From assembly GCF_049199905.1 (NCBI RefSeq), contig NZ_JBLZPK010000034.1, positions 62,001 to 126,000 on the forward strand: a DNA stretch of 64,000 nucleotides, written 5' to 3'. The notes beneath the pieces were generated by a model that ran no database searches, was not told the origin of the DNA, and saw only the letters and a list, made by a program, of their open reading frames with translations. The stretch comes from Shinella sp032095155 (GTDB lineage: Bacteria > Pseudomonadota > Alphaproteobacteria > Rhizobiales > Rhizobiaceae). Positions 35,255-43,858 of this stretch are shown piece after piece. Position numbers and translations under genes: made by a program. Every line of letters begins with the position of its first letter. Within the stretch, counting starts at the first letter, position 1.

Positions 35255-37090
35255 TTACTGCGCGTTCTCGTCCCACCATGCGGGAAGCTGGAAACCCCAG
35301 AGCGGCGTCATCTCCGGCCGCCCGATATGCTTGTTGCGGGCAATCCACTGCTCGCCCAGATGATAGAGTGGGACGATGTAATTGCCCGACAGCAGCATCC
35401 TGTCCTGAAGGCGCACGGCGGAGCGGAAATCCTCTGCCGTGCGGGCGGAGAGAATGGCGGCCATGACGCGGTCGAGATCGGGATCGGCGACACCGGCGAA
35501 ATTCTCGCTGCCCTGGCGATCGCGCGCGTCCGTTCCCCAGCGCCGCACCTGCTCCAGGCCGGGCGACAGCGACGACAGGAAGGCCTTCATGATGACATCG
35601 TAGTCGAAGGTCTGGCTGCGGCTCTGATATTGCGAATCATCGACCGTCCGGAGGCTTACACGAACGCCGAGCGCGGCGAGGAAGCGCTGGTAGGCCAGCG
35701 CCAGCTTCTCCTGGTCGGCATTCTGCGTCATGATCTCAAAGGCGAGCGGCTTGCCGGAAGTATCCACCATGCGACCGTCCTTGATCGAATATCCCGCCTT
35801 CTCGAAATGATCCATCGCCTGACGCAGTACCTTGCGGTCGCGGCCGGAGCCGTCGGTCACGGGGAAACGGAAGGTGCCATCTGCTACAGCAGGATCGATC
35901 CGGCCTGCCGCCGCGCCGATGATCTCACGCTCGCGTGCATCGATGGGGGCATTCAGCGACGACAGCTCGGAATTCTGCCAGAAACTTTCCGTGCGCGTAT
36001 AGGCGTTTTCAAACAGCGTGCGGTTGACCCACTGGAAATCGAAGGCGAGTGAGAGGGCCTTGCGCAGTTCCGCGTTCTGGAAGACCGGCCGGCGCGTATT
36101 GAAGACGAAACCGAACATTACGGGGGGCAGTTTCGATTTCACCGCGTCCTTGATGACGGTGCCTGTCTGGACCGCTGGGAAATCGTAATTGCGCGTCCAC
36201 TTCGTCGGATTGCCTTCCTGATAGACGTCGATCACGCCTTTCTTGAAAGCCTCGAACAGCGAATTGTCCTGCAGGAAATATTCGACGGAGATTTCGTCGT
36301 AATTGTCGAAACCGACCTTGGAGGGAATATCCTTGCCCCAGTAGTTTGGATCGCGCTCATAGACGATCCGCTCGCCCGGTTTCACCGCCTTGACCTTGTA
36401 GGGGCCGGAGCCGAGCGGCAAGGCGAGCGACGACCGGTCGAAGGTTTCGGGATCGATCGCATGCTTGGGCAGGATCGGCGAGAAGGCGATCAGGAGAGGG
36501 GCCTCGCGGTCGCTTTTGTCGTTGAAGGTGAAGCGAACACTATGCTCGCCGGTTTTCTCGAGTTTCTCGACCACGTTCAAACGGGTGCTGAACGGCGCGC
36601 GTCCCTTGTCGCGCAGCAGTTCGAACGAAAAGATCACGTCTTCGGGTGTGACCGGCTGCCCATCCGCCCAATGTGCTTTCGGATTGAGGTGGAATTCGAT
36701 GAAGCTGCGGTCGCCGTCCCATTCCACGCTTTCGGCAAGCAGGCCATACATACTGAAGGCCTCGTCGCGCGAGCGCACCATCAGCGATTCGTAGATGAGA
36801 TTGCCGAATTCCGGATCCCACATGCCGCGTGCGGTGGTGCGCATGCTTTTCAGGATGAAGGGATTGAGGCTATCGAAAGTGCCGACCACGCCGTAGGCAA
36901 TGCGCCCGCCTTTCTTCACATCCGGATTGACGTAGGAGAAGTGCTTGTAATCCGCCGGCAGCGCCGGTTCGCCATGCATCGCGATCCCGTGCAGGGGGGC
37001 GGCCTGGCCCAGCGAAACGGGCAGGCCGAACATGCAGGCCGCGAGGGCCGTCAGGATGGGGCGCAAAGAAGCTCTCCTCGTCAATTCCAT
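35255..37090 (-). CDS. ABC transporter periplasmic peptide-binding protein (YejA-like)
   Basis: Family 5 extracellular solute-binding protein of 611 residues. The N-terminus MELTRRASLRPILTALAAC is a signal peptide with an Arg pair, cleaved around residue 35. The mature part begins with HGIAMHGEPALP and contains FDSLNPFIL, WADGQPVTPEDVIFSFE and YWGKDIP, matching the oligopeptide/microcin C YejA group. The ATG is preceded by AGGA. No permease or ATPase gene is next to it, so the rest of the transporter must be elsewhere. Confidence 0.9.
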   Translation of the reverse strand: MELTRRASLRPILTALAACMFGLPVSLGQAAPLHGIAMHGEPALPADYKHFSYVNPDVKKGGRIAYGVVGTFDSLNPFILKSMRTTARGMWDPEFGNLIYESLMVRSRDEAFSMYGLLAESVEWDGDRSFIEFHLNPKAHWADGQPVTPEDVIFSFELLRDKGRAPFSTRLNVVEKLEKTGEHSVRFTFNDKSDREAPLLIAFSPILPKHAIDPETFDRSSLALPLGSGPYKVKAVKPGERIVYERDPNYWGKDIPSKVGFDNYDEISVEYFLQDNSLFEAFKKGVIDVYQEGNPTKWTRNYDFPAVQTGTVIKDAVKSKLPPVMFGFVFNTRRPVFQNAELRKALSLAFDFQWVNRTLFENAYTRTESFWQNSELSSLNAPIDAREREIIGAAAGRIDPAVADGTFRFPVTDGSGRDRKVLRQAMDHFEKAGYSIKDGRMVDTSGKPLAFEIMTQNADQEKLALAYQRFLAALGVRVSLRTVDDSQYQSRSQTFDYDVIMKAFLSSLSPGLEQVRRWGTDARDRQGSENFAGVADPDLDRVMAAILSARTAEDFRSAVRLQDRMLLSGNYIVPLYHLGEQWIARNKHIGRPEMTPLWGFQLPAWWDENAQ

Positions 37091-37337
37091 ATGATTCCTG
37101 TCTTTATACTGCGCGCAATAGACACAATAGGGCGGCGGGTGCCGGAAATCGGTCCTACAGGCGAATTTCGCAAGGAAAGGCTGGATATCCGGCGCGGCCC
37201 ATTGTAACAGGTGTCGCCGAAGCGGGTCATGCAAATGCCTCAATTCGCCGACAGGAGAGCGCACGACTGACCCACGCCAGAGGGGCTTGGAGGAGCGTCG
37301 TTGCTCCGGCACCGGATTTTCAGGAGACCGAACTCGT

Positions 37338-37961
37338 ATGATCTTCACATCGAACCTCATCAAGCGGACCGTGCTTTCCGCTTTCGCCGCGTCGGTTGCC
37401 CTGGCGGCGGCTCCTTCCGTATCGCTCGCACAGCAGGCCGCTCCGCCGAAGGGCTGGTTCAAGGTCTGCACCAAGCAGGAAGACAACGACGTCTGCATCG
37501 TGCAGAACCTGCTGACGGCCAGCAGCGGCCAGCTCATCACGGCTGTCGGCCTCATCACCGTCACCGGCAAGACCAACCGCAAGATCATGCAGGTCTCGGT
37601 TCCGAGCGCACGCCTGATCCCGCCGGGTATCCAGATGCAGATCGACGGCGGCAAGGGCCTGAAGCTCGATTACGCCATCTGCATGCCCGACAAGTGCGTT
37701 GCTGAAGTGCTGCTCACCGACCAGATGATCGCAAGCCTCAAGAAGGGCGGCGAGCTGGTCCTGACCTCGATCAACTTCCAGCGCGCGCCGAACCCGATCA
37801 AGATGTCGCTCGAAGGCTTCACCGGCGTGTTCGACGGCGAGCCGATCGAACAGTCGAAGCTCGAAGAGCGCCAGCGCCTGCTGCAGGACGAAATGCAGAA
37901 GAAGGCCGAGGAAGCCCGCAAGAAGCTCGAAGACGCCCAGAAGGCTGCCAAGAGCCAGTAA
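37338..37961 (+). CDS. Invasion-associated locus B (IalB) family protein
   Basis: Secreted protein of 207 residues in the IalB family, named for a Bartonella erythrocyte-invasion factor but common in non-pathogenic Rhizobiales. A signal peptide ends near SLAQQ. The IalB domain (about 40-165) has GWFKVCTKQEDNDVC, IMQVSVP and the C-terminal CxxxxC pair (CMPDKC). The last 35 residues are a charged, probably coiled-coil tail rich in Glu, Lys and Gln. ATG 37338 follows CAGGAG. Function in this organism is unknown, probably envelope-related. Confidence 0.88.
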   Translation: MIFTSNLIKRTVLSAFAASVALAAAPSVSLAQQAAPPKGWFKVCTKQEDNDVCIVQNLLTASSGQLITAVGLITVTGKTNRKIMQVSVPSARLIPPGIQMQIDGGKGLKLDYAICMPDKCVAEVLLTDQMIASLKKGGELVLTSINFQRAPNPIKMSLEGFTGVFDGEPIEQSKLEERQRLLQDEMQKKAEEARKKLEDAQKAAKSQ

Positions 37962-37986
37962 GCGTCCCGCTTCATCCGAGATATGG

Positions 37987-38013
37987 AAAACCCGGCCAAT
38001 GGCCGGGTTTTTT
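37987..38013 (+). terminator. Terminator after the IalB gene
   Basis: AAAACCCGGCC (37987-37997), loop AAT, GGCCGGGTTTT (38001-38011) followed by more T form an intrinsic terminator. It can also act on the minus strand for hspQ. The hairpin is the same as the one at 40651-40677 except for the loop. Confidence 0.9.
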
Positions 38014-38038
38014 GTTGTCTGGCGTCGGGGAAGACCGG

Positions 38039-38371
38039 TCAGTGGAAGACGCCGGTCTCTTCTTTCCAGCGATAGTGGCCCTGGTCCACGTCCATCAGCG
38101 CGCGAACCTGCGGGTGACGGATCGGCTGACCGCTATCGTCGGCCACCAGGTTCTGCTCGGAGACATAGGCGACATATTCGCTGTCCGCGTTCTCGGCGAA
38201 CAGGTGATAGAAGGGCTGATCCCTCGACGGCCGGATTTCCGCCGGAATGGCATTCCACCACTCCTCCGTATTGGCGAATTCGGGATCGACATCAAAGACC
38301 ACGCCACGGAAGGGAAAGACCCGGTGGCGGACGATGTCGCCGATGGCAAATTTTGCGTTACGCATCTTCAT
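38039..38371 (-). CDS. hspQ: Heat shock protein HspQ
   Basis: Small heat shock protein / Lon specificity factor of the YccV family, also a hemimethylated-DNA binding type domain. It has 110 residues. The family run FAIGDIVRHRVFPFRGVVFDVDP is split here by natural spacing, followed by EEWWNAIP and the FYHLFAEN..YVAYVSEQNL motif. The ATG at 38371 has AGGT seven bases upstream; a second ATG two codons on is possible. It is convergent with the IalB gene and shares its terminator. Confidence 0.93.
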   Translation of the reverse strand: MKMRNAKFAIGDIVRHRVFPFRGVVFDVDPEFANTEEWWNAIPAEIRPSRDQPFYHLFAENADSEYVAYVSEQNLVADDSGQPIRHPQVRALMDVDQGHYRWKEETGVFH

Positions 38372-38526
38372 GGCGTACCTACCTTTCCCCTTATATTTGG
38401 GTAATTGCTGAGAAACATCAATAGTTCCGCTGCTGTCATACATCTTTCATAGACGGGGTGTGGCGCTTGCGCCTCCAGCGGTTTCGGCGTACCTCGAAGG
38501 ACGGCATCTCAGGCGGATCGGGCAGC

Positions 38527-39558
38527 ATGAACAATCAGTGGGGCAGGAGCGGCAACGGACAGACCTCGGGTGGCGGCGGCATCGGCGGCATCCTGTTTGC
38601 CGTCGTCGTCAGCCTGGCGCTCGGCGGGGCCGGGGGCTACGGCGCCTTCCGCGTGATGGATGATGCGGCTCCGGCAGGCGAGATCAAGGCGCGCGACCAG
38701 CGCATCGCCGACCTTGCCAAGGAGCTCGATGCCCGCGCGGCCCAGGTCGAGGAAAACAGCCAGAAGGCGCAGGCGCTGACCGAGGAGAACGGCACACTCA
38801 AGCGTCAGGTCGAATCCCTTCGGAGCAACACCACCGCGAGCGATGCAGCCGATGCCGTGGCCGAAAACACCCGCCTCAATCGCGACGTCTTGCCGAAACT
38901 TGAAAACGATCTCGAGCTTGCCGGCCAGCGCGTCGCCGATGCCGAAGCCCTGAAAAAGCGTGCCGAGGAGGCCGTGCTCGACCGCGAGCGCCGGCTTTCG
39001 CTACAGGCCGACCAGATCGCGCGGCTGGAAAAGGCGCTGGATGAGGCCCGCAGCACCCGGAACACGACGCAGAACGCCGAGACCGAGCGTCTCGAGGCCG
39101 AGGCCGATACGCTGCGCCGTGAACTCGAGGAAGCGCAAAACGCGGAAGAACAGCTGCGCGCGAAGGAAATCCCGATCCTGCAGGAAGGCATCGCCACCAA
39201 GGAACGCGAGGTCGCCACGCTGAATGCGCGCAATCAGGCGCTGACGGCGCGTATCGAGGCGCTGGAGGCCGCGGCCGCCGCCACAAAGCCGGGTGGCCAG
39301 AAGGACGGTGGCACCAAGCCGGCGCTCGACAACGCAAAACCCGCAACAGACGGACGCAGCCCGCGCAATGCAGCTTTGGTGGCCGCGGCGATACGCGTGA
39401 TGCCGGGTCTCGACCGGTTGACCGGCGACCAGCGTGACCAGCTCGAGCGCACGCTTGTCTCGGGCGAATGCGTCACCATTGCGCTCGGCGGCGTCTTCAA
39501 GCACATACCGGCGCTGGCGATGCGCAACCTGATGCGCGATCTCGACAGCGGCTGTTAA
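38527..39558 (+). CDS. Membrane-anchored coiled-coil protein, function unknown
   Basis: A 343-residue protein with a Gly/Ser-rich cytoplasmic N-terminus, one transmembrane helix at about residues 22-43 (GILFAVVVSLALGGAGGYGAF), and a long Glu/Arg/Ala-rich coiled coil from about 55 to 255. The C-terminal 55 residues form a compact domain with two Cys (GECVTIALGGVF and the final C). The topology suggests a periplasmic coiled coil anchored at the inner membrane. It lies 39 bases before the TAXI gene and probably shares its transcript. I do not recognise the family. Confidence 0.78.
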   Translation: MNNQWGRSGNGQTSGGGGIGGILFAVVVSLALGGAGGYGAFRVMDDAAPAGEIKARDQRIADLAKELDARAAQVEENSQKAQALTEENGTLKRQVESLRSNTTASDAADAVAENTRLNRDVLPKLENDLELAGQRVADAEALKKRAEEAVLDRERRLSLQADQIARLEKALDEARSTRNTTQNAETERLEAEADTLRRELEEAQNAEEQLRAKEIPILQEGIATKEREVATLNARNQALTARIEALEAAAAATKPGGQKDGGTKPALDNAKPATDGRSPRNAALVAAAIRVMPGLDRLTGDQRDQLERTLVSGECVTIALGGVFKHIPALAMRNLMRDLDSGC

Positions 39559-39597
39559 TCACACCGGCGCTTTGCCGGGTCTGGGAAGGAGATTTCG

Positions 39598-40632
39598 ATG
39601 AAGCGATCTGTTCTGGCGGCCGCGCTCGGCCTTGCGCTTTCCGTCGGCGGCGCATCCGCGCAGAGTTTCGAGCGCAACATCATGACGGGCGGTCCGCAGG
39701 GTACTTATATCAAGATCGGCCGCGATATCGCAGCCCTCGGCGCTGAATGCGGCCTGAACCTCAATGTGGTGGAAAGCGCAGGCTCGCTCGAAAACTTCGT
39801 CGGCGTGCGCAACCGGCGCAACACGCAATTCGGCATCGTGCAGAGCGACGTGCTGGAGTATCTGAAGACCTTCGAGGCGAACGACCCGGAGGTTCAGAAG
39901 GCGGTCAAGGGCGTGCGCATCATGTTCCCGCTCTACAACGAAGAGATCCATGTGTTGGCGCGCAAGGACATTGCCGGCATGAAGGACCTTGCCGGCAAGA
40001 AGATCGCGGTCGGCAAGAAGGATTCGGGCACCTTCCTGACGGCGACGCTCATCATGGACATTCTGCGCGTGAAGGCCGAAGAACGGCTCGATATCAACCC
40101 GGACGAGGCCTTGCCGAAACTGCTCTCCGGCGAGATCGACGCCTTCTTCTATGTCGCCGGCGCGCCCGCATCGCTCTTCACCAGCACCACGATCGACAAG
40201 GCGAAATTCCATCTCCTGCCGATCACCGAAGCACCGCTGCTCGCGACCTATACGCCGTCGCGCATCGAGGCCGGCACCTATTCCTTCCAGGACCAGCCGG
40301 TCGATCTCATCGCGGTAAAGGCCGTGATGATGACCTATGATTACGACATCAAGCGCAACGCCTATCATCGCGACAGCTGCAAGACGGTCGCCGACTTCTC
40401 CAACCTCATCATCACGGGCCTCGACAAGCTGAAGACGACGGGGCACCCGAAGTGGAAGACCGTTGACCTCACGGCCCTGCCACCCGGCTGGCAGGTCGGC
40501 GTCTGCGTGAAGGCCGGCATGGCGATGGACTACAAGCCGAGCTGCAAACCGGCCGCCGGCGCCGCATCCGGCGGTGCGGACGATTCGAATGAGGAATATC
40601 TGGATCTCTTGAAGAAGCGGCTGCAGCAATAA
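39598..40632 (+). CDS. TAXI-family TRAP-type solute-binding protein
   Basis: Periplasmic binding protein of 344 residues of the TAXI family, normally feeding a fused TRAP transporter. A signal peptide ends near GASAQ. The mature protein has MTGGPQGTYIKIGRDIAA, then QFGIVQSDV, the VGKKDSGTFLTA segment and AFFYVAGAPA, all typical of TAXI proteins. AAGGAG is six bases before the ATG. No TRAP permease gene is nearby, so this is an orphan binding protein; a sensory or scavenging role is possible. Confidence 0.88.
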   Translation: MKRSVLAAALGLALSVGGASAQSFERNIMTGGPQGTYIKIGRDIAALGAECGLNLNVVESAGSLENFVGVRNRRNTQFGIVQSDVLEYLKTFEANDPEVQKAVKGVRIMFPLYNEEIHVLARKDIAGMKDLAGKKIAVGKKDSGTFLTATLIMDILRVKAEERLDINPDEALPKLLSGEIDAFFYVAGAPASLFTSTTIDKAKFHLLPITEAPLLATYTPSRIEAGTYSFQDQPVDLIAVKAVMMTYDYDIKRNAYHRDSCKTVADFSNLIITGLDKLKTTGHPKWKTVDLTALPPGWQVGVCVKAGMAMDYKPSCKPAAGAASGGADDSNEEYLDLLKKRLQQ

Positions 40633-40650
40633 GTCCACGGCACACCAAGA

Positions 40651-40677
40651 AAAACCCGGCCACTGGCCGGGTTTTTT
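40651..40677 (+). terminator. Terminator after the TAXI gene
   Basis: AAAACCCGGCC (40651-40661), loop ACT, GGCCGGGTTTT (40665-40675) with further T form an intrinsic terminator 18 bases after the TAXI stop. The stem is identical to that at 37987-38011. Confidence 0.92.
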
Positions 40678-40841
40678 GTGCTTTCGTTGTGGTCATATCA
40701 ATCACTTGCGTGAAAAAGCGGGGCGAAGAAACCGCTTCGAACCTGCAACGATTTTGAAACGATTAATTTATCTCCGCGAGATTAGCCTGCCCCAAACAAA
40801 GCACCCATACTTTGGTTGCTGTATTCGAGTGAGGGGATGAT

Positions 40842-41549
40842 ATGTTTGATCTTTCTTGTGAGCACGAGCAATTGGTTTCGGTTTGGAAGATTGCTCTTTC
40901 GAGGGGGTGGATGAGCGAGCCTAGGGCCTCGGTCCGGGCACTGATCGATCCGAAGAAAGAAACCTTCGGCATGTCCTTCCGGCACAGCCACAATCTTTTC
41001 GGCTGGAAGGCCGGTGATAGTCTGGACAAGCTTGGCCTTTGCTCCGGCGCCCTTTATCGGACGGAAAACTTTATGAAAACCGCTCAAGGCAATCGGTGCG
41101 GCAAGGCGCGAAGCGGGCGTACAATTCACATAGAACACACTGTACCCATCGCGACCTTGAACAAGGCTTGGAAGGAAGTCCGCGCCAACCGCGTGCCATC
41201 CCTCGCGGAGGCCTATGCCTGGATGTTCGTTCATTCGGTGACTACGGCCGTCCATGCCGATGAGATGGGCGGTATTCGAGGATATGAGCGGACGACGAGA
41301 GCACTCGATCGCGATGCACATTGGTTCAACCGACCGTTCGTGCGTTACGATTTCAAGGAAAAACCGATCGTCATCTGGAATGTGCTGACCAGGGAAAAGA
41401 TCGACGCCGCAACCTTCTCCTTTGCCGACCACTTCAGAATGATCGGCCTGCTCCTGGAGGAGTGTAAGGCTGGCAAGGACGAGATTGCTGCAATTCGACG
41501 GGAAGCAGACTTGGCCCTTCATTTCTTTCAATCTGGCGATGCACGGTAG
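40842..41549 (+). CDS. Unrecognised 235-residue protein with His-Ile-Glu-His motif
   Basis: I do not recognise this gene. The product has no signal peptide or membrane segment. Its middle carries GRTIHIEHTVPIATL (about residues 92-106), where the E-H-T-V-P step resembles the first strand of HNH/His-Me nucleases. Downstream are several His (FVHSVTTAVHADE, RDAHWFNRPFV), but no complete H-N-H spacing and no CxxC zinc pairs. ATG 40842 has GAGGGG five bases upstream. Codon use (AGG, AGA, TTG, CGG, T-ending codons) and lower GC differ from neighbours, suggesting acquisition. It stands alone between the TAXI and glnA genes. Confidence 0.65.
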   Translation: MFDLSCEHEQLVSVWKIALSRGWMSEPRASVRALIDPKKETFGMSFRHSHNLFGWKAGDSLDKLGLCSGALYRTENFMKTAQGNRCGKARSGRTIHIEHTVPIATLNKAWKEVRANRVPSLAEAYAWMFVHSVTTAVHADEMGGIRGYERTTRALDRDAHWFNRPFVRYDFKEKPIVIWNVLTREKIDAATFSFADHFRMIGLLLEECKAGKDEIAAIRREADLALHFFQSGDAR

Positions 41550-41646
41550 TTCCGACGTCGTCAGGCGCTTGCGGAGCATGGCACGACAGTTGCGAGGTGG
41601 TGCTTCGGCTAGGCCCAAAACGCCAGCCTTCGCAACTGTATGCTTT

Positions 41647-41677
41647 TTGAGAAGGCCTCACGGAGAAGCCTTCTCAA
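41647..41677. terminator. Hairpin between the unknown gene and glnA
   Basis: TTGAGAAGGC (41647-41656) and GCCTTCTCAA (41668-41677) make a ten-pair stem with an 11-base loop, eight bases past the glnA stop. A TTTT tract lies ten bases to the right on the plus strand. It is not textbook rho-independent, but its position between convergent genes fits a terminator. Confidence 0.55.
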
Positions 41678-41684
41678 GTCTGTT

Positions 41685-43094
41685 TTAAGCCGAATAGTAC
41701 ATGTCGAATTCGACTGGGTGCGGGGTCATTTCGAAACGCATGACTTCGACCATCTTCAGCTCGATGTAGCTGTCGATCTGGTCGTCGTCGAACACGCCGC
41801 CGGCCGTCAGGTACTTGCGGTCTTTGTCGAGGCTTTCCAGCGCTTCGCGCAGCGAGCCGCAGACCGTCGGGATCTTCTTCAGTTCCTTCGGCGGCAGGTC
41901 GTATAGATCCTTGTCCATGGCCTTGCCGGGATGGATCTTGTTCTTGATGCCGTCGAGGCCGGCCATCAGCATGGCGGCGAAGCCGAGATAGGGGTTGCCA
42001 AGCGGATCGGGGAAGCGGATTTCGACGCGCTTTGACTTCGGACCCGTGCCGAACGGAATGCGGCAGGAGGCCGAGCGGTTGCGGGCCGAATAGGCGAGCA
42101 GAACCGGCGCTTCATAACCCGGAACGAGACGCTTGTAGGAGTTCGTCGTCGGGTTGGTGAAGGCGTTGATCGACTTGGCATGCTTGATGATGCCGCCGAT
42201 GAAGTAGAGGCAGCTTTCCGACAGGCCGGCATATTCGTCGCCGGCGAACTGGGGCTTGGAATCCTTCCAGATCGACAGGTGGACGTGCATGCCCGAGCCG
42301 TTGTCGCCGAAGATCGGCTTCGGCATGAAGGTGGCCGTCTTGCCATAGGCATTGGCGACCTGGTGCACGACGTATTTGTAGATCTGCACCTTGTCGGCGC
42401 TGCGAACGAGCGTGTCGAACTTTACGCCGAGCTCGTGCTGGGCGGCTGCCACTTCATGGTGCTGCTTTTCGACGGTGACGCCCATCTCGGTCAGGACCGT
42501 GAGCATTTCCGAGCGCATGTCCTGGCACGAATCGACCGGGGGAACCGGGAAGTAGCCGCCCTTGACGCGCGGACGGTGGCCGAGGTTGCCGGTCTCGTAG
42601 TCGGTGTCATCGTTGGACGGCAGTTCGGACGAGTCGAGCTTGAAGCCCGTGTTGTACGGGTCGGCCTTGTACTTCACGTCGTCAAACACGAAGAATTCCG
42701 GTTCCGGGCCGGCATAGACCGTGTCGCCGATACCAGAGGCCTTGAGGTAGGCTTCGGCCTTCTTGGCGGTGCCGCGCGGGTCGCGGTTATAGGCTTCGCC
42801 CGAGACCGGGTCGAGGATGTCGCACATGATAACGAGGGTCGACTGCGCGAAGAACGGATCGACGTGAACCGTTGCCGGATCGGGCATCAGCACCATGTCG
42901 GACTCGTTGATGGCCTTCCAGCCGCCGATCGAGGAACCGTCGAACATGACGCCATCGGCGAACATGTCTTCATCGACGCAACCGACATCCATCGTGACGT
43001 GATGCAGCTTACCCTTGGGATCGGTGAAGCGCAGGTCGACGAACTTGACGTCGTTTTCCTTGATTTGCTTGAGGATTTCGTTGGCAGTCGTCAT
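41685..43094 (-). CDS. glnA: Glutamine synthetase type I
   Basis: ATP-dependent glutamine synthetase, main ammonium assimilation enzyme, a dodecamer. The 469-residue length is standard for GSI-beta. Motifs are FDGSSIGGW (latch/ATP loop), PEPEFFVFD (metal-binding), NGSGMHVHLS, and the adenylylation site Tyr398 in DKDLYDLPP, so activity should be controlled by GlnE. It follows glnB by 61 bases on the same strand and is expected to be expressed from the nitrogen-regulated glnB promoter. Confidence 0.98.
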   Translation of the reverse strand: MTTANEILKQIKENDVKFVDLRFTDPKGKLHHVTMDVGCVDEDMFADGVMFDGSSIGGWKAINESDMVLMPDPATVHVDPFFAQSTLVIMCDILDPVSGEAYNRDPRGTAKKAEAYLKASGIGDTVYAGPEPEFFVFDDVKYKADPYNTGFKLDSSELPSNDDTDYETGNLGHRPRVKGGYFPVPPVDSCQDMRSEMLTVLTEMGVTVEKQHHEVAAAQHELGVKFDTLVRSADKVQIYKYVVHQVANAYGKTATFMPKPIFGDNGSGMHVHLSIWKDSKPQFAGDEYAGLSESCLYFIGGIIKHAKSINAFTNPTTNSYKRLVPGYEAPVLLAYSARNRSASCRIPFGTGPKSKRVEIRFPDPLGNPYLGFAAMLMAGLDGIKNKIHPGKAMDKDLYDLPPKELKKIPTVCGSLREALESLDKDRKYLTAGGVFDDDQIDSYIELKMVEVMRFEMTPHPVEFDMYYSA

Positions 43095-43155
43095 GTGTAT
43101 TGGTCCCTGTGTGAAATGACGAGTGGATAAGCCTCGGCCGGACGGCCGGGCGGGA

Positions 43156-43494
<339 letters not shown>

Positions 43495-43858
43495 GAGAAA
43501 ATGTCTCTCCGCTTCTCCCGTTCGCGCGCGGTTTGCGCCCGCTGCAAACTCCAAATGCACGTAGCATGCCAACTTGAAGCAGAATGCATGCCAGATCGGA
43601 CGAATTTCGTGTCTTTGTTGATCCTGCTCGTCATCACGCTGCGATGATGCGGCTTTCCGTGTAAAAGGGCTAGTGGAATCTGCCTAAAAATTGTCACTTT
43701 CTACGTCGGCAGGCAGCGGCATACAGCGCCTCGCTCAGGAGTGGCGCGCAAAGCTGCAAATTTGAGCACATAGACTATGCAGATGCCGAATAAATGAGCG
43801 AATGCATGGATTTGCCGCCGGGCTTGTCTCCGCCTGTCCTTTGCGGGCATGGTGGGGC
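43495..43858. other. Intergenic region glnB / NAD(P)HX repair gene
   Basis: These 364 bases hold no credible gene. The glnB-proximal third carries the two sigma54-like elements (43557-43593). The rest, up to the divergent nnrDE gene, is AT-richer than the flanks and presumably holds its promoter and any enhancer-binding sites, none of which I can assign. Confidence 0.6.
43557..43593 (-). promoter_or_regulatory. Two tandem sigma54-like -24/-12 elements upstream of glnB
   Basis: Reading the minus strand, TGGCATG-CATT-CTGC (43593-43579) and TGGCATG-CTAC-GTGC (43571-43557) both keep GG at -24 and GC at -12 with correct spacing (consensus TGGCACG-N4-TTGC). The two copies repeat with a 22-base period. 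The proximal one would start transcription around 43545, about 50 bases before glnB. I see no clear NtrC site. Nitrogen control through RpoN is the expected regulation of rhizobial glnB. Confidence 0.65.

Noticed and set aside
40782..41618. 278-residue open frame antisense to the unrecognised gene
   Set aside because: The plus-strand frame has a good ribosome site and a more protein-like sequence; the antisense frame lacks one and runs through the intergenic regions.
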